Shown here: positions 52,751 to 59,256 of the stretch, piece by piece
How positions within the stretch are numbered: position 1 is the stretch's first letter
How the letters are laid out: each line of letters opens with the position of its first letter
Assembly (NCBI GenBank): GCA_002399025.1
Contig: DHCV01000019.1
Location: 1-64,000, forward strand
DNA from: Bacteroidales bacterium UBA4893
GTDB taxonomy: Bacteria; Bacteroidota; Bacteroidia; Bacteroidales; P3
Length of the DNA: 64,000 nucleotides
Direction: 5' to 3'
Program-made: the position numbers and the translations under genes
Notes under the pieces: generated by a model
Databases searched by the model: none
The model's input: the letters and a program-made list of their open reading frames with translations, nothing else
Told to the model about the DNA's origin: nothing

Positions 52751-54595
52751 ATGAGATTTAAGACCTTAGATGCAAAGCAAGAGAAAAGAATTGTAAATAT
52801 CTTATTGTTTATTATCTATTTCATTGCACTCTATCCATTAACCAAAGTTGGTTTTACGGTTGGCGATGATATTGATTTATATGTTCTTTGTACTTCAGGA
52901 AGATGGCCTGAAGTTGTTGGCGACTTGCCATATTTGCATGGGAGGTTTTATTTCTTTATAACTCGCTGGATATATGCTTTGCCTTATTTGATTGATTCTC
53001 CTTTATATTTCTCTACTTTGTATATTCTCCCAATTGCTTTATGTTTTGTTGCCTTTGCTCAATTAATTAATAAACTATTCAAGAATTCCAACATCACCCT
53101 TTTATCTTCTCTTTTGCTTCTCGCAACCTTCCAAATAATGGGTTTCCACAGCTCAACAACTTCCTATCCTTTCTATTTCACATCTGCTCTTGCAATGATT
53201 CTCTTCTCCTTTTCCCTAATGCTCTCTTACTACAATTCAAATAAAAAATCCTACCTATTACTTTCCTCTTTCCTAATGTTTATTGCAAGTCTATACTATG
53301 AAACATTCATGGTTTACTATCTTGTCTTCCCTATCCTTGCCCTTTGGAAAAGAGGAGAAGAAAACAAAACACCAATCCAGCTAATTAAACTTGTCCTCAA
53401 AGACTTACTACCATACATAATCTTTGGACTGATTTATCTTATTGCATACTTCGGCTTTATGCATTTCTATCCACCACAATACTCTGGTTTGCAATTAGCC
53501 GATAACTTATCTCCTATGGGCATTTTGAAAACCATGTATAAACTAACCTTTTACGCACTCCCTCTCCAAGTATATTTTGATTATAAGCATTTAATCTCAA
53601 CTTCCTTACTCTCAATCACCAATATTCTTTTCTTAGGCTCATCCCTTTTGATAGGAATCCTAACTTATTTCTCACTTAATAGGGAAACAAAAATAAGATA
53701 TAAATCACTTATCCTTATTGTTTTAATAGGAATATTCTTTGCACTCATTCCACAAATCTTTATTGCCATAACAAAGAAATACTACCTCCAAGATCTAAAG
53801 AACTATGTCCCAACCTTCTTCTCTTTCTTTGCCTACACCCTTAGCATTGTCGCAATTATAGTTCTAATAAAAAACCTTTTGGAATGGAATAGAGTCTTGA
53901 AGCAAATCTTTATCATAATTATTTCATTAACTATGTGTTTTACTGCTTTCCAGACCCAAAGAATCAATAATGCCATTGGAAATGATATTAAACTTTCAAC
54001 AGAACGCCTAACCCTGCTTAAAAGACTTTTGAATGAAAACCCAATACCAAACATTGAAAACCAAATAATCTATCTTGGTCAGGCACACAACACAACATCC
54101 TCCCTTGCAAGATGGGTAACGCTTCAAAGCATGAATTGGAAAGACTATGCATATAAGGTTACGGAGAAAAATATTGATATTTATGATAACTATCAAAAAC
54201 TATATATTGATTATAAGCAAGACAGCACAAAGGTTTGGGTTGCTTATTTCATACAGAATCAATATCTTAACTATTCAAAACTCCTCCTAACTGAGTTAAG
54301 GGGCGATTCGCTTCCACCAAAGCTAAAAGAAATAATCCCAACAAATATTATTGAAATCCCACTTAAAGGAATTATAAGGCAGGTACCCATTTCTGAGATA
54401 GAATACCCAATCATGACATGGGAAGAGGAAGAAGCCTATAAGTCAGCTGAGGAGATTGAGAAACTGAATCAGACAATTAGGAACATAAAGAACGATACGA
54501 ATTGGTATATTCAAATCCAAAACAAAGCAAAACAAAAGAACATCAGCCTAAAAAGGCAGCTAAGAGAAGACGCACAATGGGTTATGATGCAGTAA
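52751..54595 (+). CDS. Large multi-pass membrane protein (GT-C-like)
   Basis: 614 aa. About 10-11 hydrophobic segments in the first 400 residues, and a soluble C-terminal part (about 400-614) ending in a Lys/Glu/Gln-rich helix. Near the N-terminus the conserved loop FTVGDDIDLYVLCTSGRWPEVVGDL contains acidic residues placed as in GT-C glycosyltransferases and DUF6056-type proteins (Asp pair after TM1). The aromatic-rich HGRFYFFITRW segment follows. A lipid-linked sugar glycosyltransferase role in surface polysaccharide or protein glycosylation is possible but unproven. I do not recognise the exact family. Confidence 0.62.
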   Translation: MRFKTLDAKQEKRIVNILLFIIYFIALYPLTKVGFTVGDDIDLYVLCTSGRWPEVVGDLPYLHGRFYFFITRWIYALPYLIDSPLYFSTLYILPIALCFVAFAQLINKLFKNSNITLLSSLLLLATFQIMGFHSSTTSYPFYFTSALAMILFSFSLMLSYYNSNKKSYLLLSSFLMFIASLYYETFMVYYLVFPILALWKRGEENKTPIQLIKLVLKDLLPYIIFGLIYLIAYFGFMHFYPPQYSGLQLADNLSPMGILKTMYKLTFYALPLQVYFDYKHLISTSLLSITNILFLGSSLLIGILTYFSLNRETKIRYKSLILIVLIGIFFALIPQIFIAITKKYYLQDLKNYVPTFFSFFAYTLSIVAIIVLIKNLLEWNRVLKQIFIIIISLTMCFTAFQTQRINNAIGNDIKLSTERLTLLKRLLNENPIPNIENQIIYLGQAHNTTSSLARWVTLQSMNWKDYAYKVTEKNIDIYDNYQKLYIDYKQDSTKVWVAYFIQNQYLNYSKLLLTELRGDSLPPKLKEIIPTNIIEIPLKGIIRQVPISEIEYPIMTWEEEEAYKSAEEIEKLNQTIRNIKNDTNWYIQIQNKAKQKNISLKRQLREDAQWVMMQ

Positions 54596-54739
54596 AACCA
54601 ATAAAATTCAGCTTAATAAAATATTCTATATCCCTTTAAAAATCTTAGATTCCTTTAGAAAGCCATTAGATTTTTTCTTTGCATAGTTACATTATCGATA
54701 AGTAGCTTTGAGGCAAAAAGATACTCTTTGGGGCAAATT

Positions 54740-54820
54740 AAACAAGGCATTAATCTACACAAACAAAGCTTTAATCTATTTAAGTAAGGTTTTAATCTCA
54801 TTAAACTTCGTTTTGATCTA
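54740..54820 (+). repeat. Array F, first part: four units at exact 21-bp period
   Basis: Aligned at 54743, 54764, 54785 and 54806 (three steps of 21 bp): AACAAGGCATTAATCT, AACAAAGCTTTAATCT, AGTAAGGTTTTAATCT, AAACTTCGTTTTGATC. The last word recurs as AAACTTCGTTTGAGG at 54913-54927, beyond the nested palindromic array. The gap is 54596-55006. Confidence 0.85.
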
Positions 54821-54821
54821 T

Positions 54822-54904
54822 AGATCATGGCATGATCTTTGTAACATCATGGCATGATCTGACCCATATCATGGCATGATTTCACCGAGATCATGCCATG
54901 ATCT
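54822..54904. repeat. Array F, second part: four palindromes at exact 22-bp period
   Basis: GATCATGGCATGATC-type units start at 54823, 54845, 54867 and 54889 (three steps of 22 bp). With flanking bases each is an 8+1+8 17-mer in copy 1 (AGATCATGGCATGATCT). Copies 2 and 3 vary in the outer arms; copy 4 has TGCCA at the centre. It is bracketed by AAACTTCGTTT words of the 21-bp type. Confidence 0.92.
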
Positions 54905-55006
54905 CCACATCAAAACTTCGTTTGAGGAGTTTGATACGGCGTTTTTGCAGGGCTGGGCAAGGTTAAATTAGTTGTAAATTAAGTATTAACATATATAAAT
55001 TAGATT

Positions 55007-55423
55007 ATGAGTAAAATTTTCGGAACTTGGAAGAAAAAATTTAAGGATGCTCAGGGCAATGTTACTGAAAAATATTATGCCTGTCCTAAAACAACAAGAG
55101 TTATTGACGAAGACATTTTGGCAGAAGAAATTTCCGAAATGAGTTCTTTGACTCAAGGCGACGTACTTAGTGCCATTTCGGCATTATCTTCACGTATTAA
55201 CGCACATTTGAAGGAAGGTGCAAGTGTAAAGCTAAAAGGAATTGGAGTTTTTGGCATTTGGCTAACAAGCGAGGGCTATGACAATCCAAAAGATATTAAT
55301 CCTAAGAAGGTTAGAGCAAGTAAGGTAACCTTTAGACCAGACAGAGGTTTAGTAAAGTCAATCAAAGAAATGAAATTTGACAATATGCCTAAACTTCCAA
55401 AAGGGTTGGTTGCCAAGAAATAA
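55007..55423 (+). CDS. HU-related DNA-binding protein
   Basis: 138 aa. It resembles the Bacteroidota HU-like group of longer HU relatives. The HU fold runs from about residue 35 to 120: the dimerisation helices ISEMSSLTQGDVLSAISALSSRI, a beta-sheet with VKLKGIGVFGIWLTSEG, and the DNA-contacting arm KVRASKVTFRPDRGL. Basic residues cluster in the N-terminal extension (FGTWKKKFKD) and the C-terminal tail. It binds or bends DNA in the nucleoid. It lies 100 bp after array F, with a palindromic cluster 60 bp after its stop codon, so it is a candidate partner of such repeats (inference). Confidence 0.83.
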   Translation: MSKIFGTWKKKFKDAQGNVTEKYYACPKTTRVIDEDILAEEISEMSSLTQGDVLSAISALSSRINAHLKEGASVKLKGIGVFGIWLTSEGYDNPKDINPKKVRASKVTFRPDRGLVKSIKEMKFDNMPKLPKGLVAKK

Positions 55424-55482
55424 GACTTAATTTAAGAGAGAAGCACAAGCCTTGCGAATTTTGTTAAGGCGAATATATTTTA

Positions 55483-55513
55483 TTACGCAAAGTGCGTTAC
55501 GCATTATGCGTAA
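55483..55513. repeat. Overlapping TTACGCA palindromes (locus H)
   Basis: TTACGCATTATGCGTAA (55497-55513) is a perfect 8+1+8 17-mer. A diverged copy (TTACGCAAAGTGCGTTA, 55483-55499) overlaps it, 14 bp upstream. No 21-22 bp periodicity. The 302-bp gap 55424-55725 also contains a weak AAAAAGCG hairpin near 55655-55685 and otherwise nothing. Confidence 0.7.
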
Positions 55514-55725
55514 TGGAAAATTAGTGTTTAATCTAATGCAAAATTAATTAGTTAGCTTATAATTAATGTTTTGAGATTTCTTAATTAAGAGATAACTCAT
55601 CAAAAAGGTTGATTTTTTTGCAAAATTTGGATGTGATTTGAGTAGTTTTATCGCTTTTTTGAGCTCTTTTTGTTGAAAAAGCGTTAAGATTTTAAAGAAT
55701 TATATAGGGATAAATATTCATTGAG

Positions 55726-56445
55726 TTACTTTATTGATATTCTTATATAGCTAAAATCTTTAGTTTCTTCATTATTTTCAGAGTGTGTTACTTCTAAGTA
55801 AAAAGAATTGTCTTTGCCCCAAAAGTAATTATCTTTTTCAGTTGTTTTCCATCTTGAAAAATGTAATTCTGTAATTAGATTAATATCATTTCCTGTAATA
55901 GAAAACAATTGAAAATCGGTAATATAGTCATATGGATTATAGGAAAATGAAATTATATGTTTTTTATTAGGAGAGATTAAGGGAGTATCAAATAATACTA
56001 TTTCTTTTCCAGAGTCTTTATCTACTAAAAAACAATTAATCCATTCATGAAAGTAACCTGAAACAACATATTTATTCATAAAAGGAATTTGTCCAAAATA
56101 TTCATACAGACTAAAGCTATCTCCCTCTTCATCATTATCTATATATTTTACTACTTTATCAATACAATTTAGTCTAATTACTCCATTATCTTTGCGAATA
56201 GCGAGAGTGTCTCGGTCAAAATAGTTTTCTTCGTTTATTTTATTTCGATTAAACTCTTCTTCACTGATGAATTCTATGTTAATATAATTAATTAGTGTGT
56301 CGCCATTAATTTGTTCATTTGAAGTCGTATCATAATAGGATATTGTTAAAAGATCATTTTGAGTTAATCTTTTACTTGATTGATCTTGACAGAAGATGTT
56401 ATTTGTTAATACCGAAAAGAAGATGAAAAGTATAAGATTCTTCAT
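55726..56445 (-). CDS. Hypothetical secreted protein
   Basis: 239 aa from the ATG at 56445. The frame is open further upstream to 56508, but that part overlaps rnhB and precedes the signal peptide, so it is probably not translated. Signal peptide about 1-20 (NNIFCQ end); the Cys could also form a lipobox-like site, though with poor consensus. The mature part is rich in Asn, Asp, Glu and Tyr, with short beta-strand-like repeats, for example KYIDNDEEGDSFSLYEYFG and SFSYNPYDYITDF. No family recognised. Lower information density and AT-rich codon use suggest an accessory, perhaps recently acquired, gene. Confidence 0.6.
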   Translation of the reverse strand: MKNLILFIFFSVLTNNIFCQDQSSKRLTQNDLLTISYYDTTSNEQINGDTLINYINIEFISEEEFNRNKINEENYFDRDTLAIRKDNGVIRLNCIDKVVKYIDNDEEGDSFSLYEYFGQIPFMNKYVVSGYFHEWINCFLVDKDSGKEIVLFDTPLISPNKKHIISFSYNPYDYITDFQLFSITGNDINLITELHFSRWKTTEKDNYFWGKDNSFYLEVTHSENNEETKDFSYIRISIK

Positions 56446-56482
56446 AATAAAATTTTTATTGCAAAGATATACTTTTTTAATT

Positions 56483-57085
56483 TTAATCTTCAAATAAAGA
56501 TAATTCACCCAGAAGGTTAAAGGTTTTGCGGTGGTGGGGGGTTACACCGAATTGTTTTATGGCTTCTCTATGTTCTTTTGTTGGGTAGCCTTTATTCTTT
56601 TGCCAGTTATACTCTGGGTATTCTTTTGCTAAGGTTTCCATATATTCATCTCTATAGGTTTTGGCAAGTATTGAGGCTGCTGCAATGGAACTGTATTTTG
56701 CATCACCTTTCACTATACATTTATAAGGTGTGGTTAATTGGGAGCGAAAACGATTTCCGTCAATTAAAAGTAATTCTATAGGTTTTTTAATTTGCTCTAT
56801 GGCACGTGTCATTGCCAAAAAGGATGCATTAAGAATGTTTATTTGGTCTATTTCTTCATTTGAAACAAAGCCAACTCCAAAGGCTACGGCTTCTTTTTCA
56901 ATAATTTCTCTTAATTCTTTTCTTTGCTTAGGATTTAATTGCTTTGAGTCGTTGAGGCTTTGATTTTGAAAATCTTTTGGAAGTATTACTGCTGCTGCAA
57001 CCACTGCTCCACAAAGGCAACCTCTTCCTGCCTCATCAACACCGCATTCAATTGTTTCGGTAGATTGAAAATAGGGTAATAACAT
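56483..57085 (-). CDS. rnhB: Ribonuclease HII
   Basis: 200 aa. It removes ribonucleotides embedded in DNA. The catalytic Asp/Glu pair is in GVDEAGRGCLCGAV (about residues 16-29); further acidic residues are in LLIDGNRF (about 108-115) and in the SILAKTYRDEYM region (Asp near 146), giving the DEDD set. PheHisArg-type GYPTKEHREAIKQFG near the C-terminus is typical. It is followed by the secreted hypothetical gene and preceded by purQ, all on minus. Confidence 0.95.
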   Translation of the reverse strand: MLLPYFQSTETIECGVDEAGRGCLCGAVVAAAVILPKDFQNQSLNDSKQLNPKQRKELREIIEKEAVAFGVGFVSNEEIDQINILNASFLAMTRAIEQIKKPIELLLIDGNRFRSQLTTPYKCIVKGDAKYSSIAAASILAKTYRDEYMETLAKEYPEYNWQKNKGYPTKEHREAIKQFGVTPHHRKTFNLLGELSLFED

Positions 57086-57134
57086 TTTTAATGGTTAGTG
57101 ATTAATGGTTAATGGTAAATTGTTTTTATGAAAT

Positions 57135-57176
57135 AAGGGTTTAAAGTTCTCTTTAGAGATTAAACCTTAAACCCTT
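57135..57176 (-). terminator. Possible terminator of purQ
   Basis: AAGGGTTTAA (57135-57144) and TTAAACCCTT (57167-57176) form a 10-bp stem with a long loop, 27 bp after the purQ stop codon on minus. Confidence 0.45.
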
Positions 57177-57202
57177 CTATCATTAATCTCTTGAAAAGAG
57201 GA

Positions 57203-57892
57203 TTATTTAATATGCTTTAGTATGCTTTCAAAGAAAATCCTTCCATCAATATTTCCTAATTCCTTATCGGATGCTCTTTCTGGGTGAGGCATCATTCCAA
57301 ATACGTTTCTTGTTTTGTTTGTTATGCCTGCAATATTCTCAATTGAGCCGTTAGGATTAGACTCTGGTGTGATATTTCCTTTTTCATCGCAATAGCGGAA
57401 AAGTATTTGGTCGTTATCGTTCAATCGTTTCAAGGTGTCTTCGCTTGCATAGAAATTTCCTTCTCCGTGTGCAATAGGAATATTGTATGCTTGCCCTATC
57501 TTAGCTTCTTTTGTGAAGATGGTATTGTTTGTTTGAGGTGTTATGAATTGATTTTTGCAAATAAACTTCTGTGTATTATTGTGTCTAAGTGCTCCATCTA
57601 AAAGTTTTGACTCAGTAAGAACCTGAAAACCGTTGCAAATACCGATAACGTATCCTCCCTTGTTAGCAAACTCAATAACGTTTTTCATAATTGGAGAGAA
57701 ACGTGCTATTGCTCCACTGCGAAGATAGTCTCCATAGGAAAATCCTCCTGGAAGAACTATTAAATCACAATTCTTTGTATCATTGGTTTTATGCCAAAGT
57801 TCAACAACTTCTTGTCCTAAGAGGTTTTGAAGAACGTAAATAATATCGTGGTCGCAGTTTGAGCCTGGGAAAATAACAACTCCTATTTTCAT
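57203..57892 (-). CDS. purQ: Phosphoribosylformylglycinamidine synthase, glutaminase subunit PurQ
   Basis: 229 aa class I glutamine amidotransferase. It hydrolyses glutamine and passes ammonia to PurL for FGAM synthesis in purine biosynthesis. Nucleophile Cys is in IGICNGFQVL (about residue 86), and the His-Glu pair in MMPHPERAS (about 198-206). N-terminus GVVIFPGSNCDHD is typical. The small stand-alone form implies a partner small PurL and PurS, none in the window, whereas many Bacteroidales carry one large fused PurL. Confidence 0.93.
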   Translation of the reverse strand: MKIGVVIFPGSNCDHDIIYVLQNLLGQEVVELWHKTNDTKNCDLIVLPGGFSYGDYLRSGAIARFSPIMKNVIEFANKGGYVIGICNGFQVLTESKLLDGALRHNNTQKFICKNQFITPQTNNTIFTKEAKIGQAYNIPIAHGEGNFYASEDTLKRLNDNDQILFRYCDEKGNITPESNPNGSIENIAGITNKTRNVFGMMPHPERASDKELGNIDGRIFFESILKHIK

Positions 57893-57954
57893 TTTATTCT
57901 GTATTTTATTTTGTGCAAATGTACGAAAAAACTATCAATTATAATCAACTTCTT

Positions 57955-58941
57955 TTATTCTTGAAGGGATAATATTAGTTTAGTAATGATTAGAAGTAGG
58001 AGAATTGCGAAGAATATGTTTGAATAAATAAGTTTTCTTTTTGATGTGAAGAAGTTGAAAAACAAGTAAGAAAGTGAAATAGCAAGAAAAGTTGTTATAA
58101 AACATTTGCCAATGCAGTAAAAAGAAATTAGACTTGTAACAAACAAAAGAATAATTAAAATGTTTGTTTTCTTTCTGTAATTAATATTGCAATCTCCCTT
58201 ACTTGATATTGTATTGTAGAGCGAAACTAATGTGAAAACTCCAATTGTTATATAGAAAATAATTTCAATTGGCTTGAGTGTAACATAAAAGTTTGGAATA
58301 AAATCAAGATTGGTTATGTATTTTGAATAAACCAATGGAAATGAATCGGTAAGAAAATAATAGACGGCAATAATCAGTATTGGAGTTAGGAGTCCAAAAA
58401 AGCTTACTAACCAATAACGCCATTTGTAAAACCTATAGTTGAGAAAAGAGAGTAGTAGCCAAATCAAAAGTAAAATTGCAGGGATATAGGTTAGGAAGGC
58501 TAAGGAAATAAACAAAGAAACATTGAAAATTTCATCCAAGCCCTCATTCTTATCGAAACTTTTGAATATAAAATATAAGCTAATGATAAGAAAGGTATTG
58601 AAAATCAGTGCTGAACTAATTGTCATAGAGTGATAATTAGTACTTTGAAGCAAGATAAAGATGAATGCTGGCAAAAGTGTATTCCTTGAAGAAAGTTGAT
58701 TATATGCAAATATACTATTTAGTACAATCCCTTGAATCAAAACTAAGGCAAAGGCAATAAGGGTGCTTAAAAGTTTGCTCGAAGCAAAAGTATTATAGAT
58801 TAATAAATATAGGGGAGCGTCATAATCGGTCTTAATTAATTCGGGTGAAGAAAGAAATGCAGGAAACCATAATAGTAAAGGCAGTACTATTATTAATATA
58901 AGTTGTAGTGTGTAGTTTTTCTTGAAAGTTCGAATAAACAT
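57955..58941 (-). CDS. Multi-pass membrane protein (DUF6427-like)
   Basis: 328 aa with eight or nine predicted membrane segments through the whole length and short charged loops. Start FIRTFKKNYTLQLILIIVLPLLLWFPAFL resembles the Bacteroidota DUF6427 family, which I name with moderate confidence only. Conserved Asp/Tyr residues in KTDYDAPLYLLIYNTFAS lie after TM1. Monocistronic on minus, divergent from the ABC-F gene across a 315-bp gap containing array C. Function unknown. Confidence 0.65.
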   Translation of the reverse strand: MFIRTFKKNYTLQLILIIVLPLLLWFPAFLSSPELIKTDYDAPLYLLIYNTFASSKLLSTLIAFALVLIQGIVLNSIFAYNQLSSRNTLLPAFIFILLQSTNYHSMTISSALIFNTFLIISLYFIFKSFDKNEGLDEIFNVSLFISLAFLTYIPAILLLIWLLLSFLNYRFYKWRYWLVSFFGLLTPILIIAVYYFLTDSFPLVYSKYITNLDFIPNFYVTLKPIEIIFYITIGVFTLVSLYNTISSKGDCNINYRKKTNILIILLFVTSLISFYCIGKCFITTFLAISLSYLFFNFFTSKRKLIYSNIFFAILLLLIITKLILSLQE

Positions 58942-59129
58942 AATTAACTAAGAATTTCAAACTACAAAAATACTTAATATTACAATACATTACAATTTAA
59001 ATTTTGTTTTTATGCGTTTTAATCTAAAAATCAATAATATAGATTTGATTTTTATTTCGTAGTTGAAAGAAAACAATTAACTGAACTCAACCAAATAGTA
59101 TTTTTATTGAATCTTTATATTAATGGATT

Positions 59130-59203
59130 AGAATCAAGTTTTATTAAATTAGAATCAAGTTTTAATATTTTAGAATCAAGTTCTATTTTGTTGAAATCAG
59201 ATA
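59130..59203 (-). repeat. Array C: AT-rich units at 20-21 bp period, inverted copy of array B motif
   Basis: AGAATCAAGTT words start at 59130, 59151 and 59172 (steps 21, 21); a diverged copy is near 59192 (GAAATCAG) and a possible one at 59108. The unit AAATTAGAATCAAGTTT at 59146-59162 is the exact reverse complement of array B's 8232-8248. The array occupies the 315-bp divergent gap 58942-59256 and its last copy abuts the ABC-F promoter. Confidence 0.87.
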
Positions 59204-59220
59204 CAATCTTCCTATCTTTG
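59191..59220 (+). promoter_or_regulatory. Promoter of the ABC-F gene
   Basis: TTG (59191-59193), 19 bp, TATCTTTG (59213-59220), 36 bases before the ATG. The -33 element overlaps the last, degenerate copy of array C. Confidence 0.65.
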
Positions 59221-59256
59221 CAAATTGTTTCAACTGAATTAAACTAAATTGTTTGA

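Noticed and set aside
55726..56508. Longer start (260 aa) for the secreted hypothetical protein
   Set aside because: The extra N-terminal 21 residues precede a normal signal peptide and overlap rnhB; ATG at 56445 is better.
57090..57118. Short TTAATGGTTA-type tandem repeat between rnhB and purQ
   Set aside because: Only two to three imperfect copies of a very AT-rich word, without the 21-22 bp spacing; likely slippage noise.
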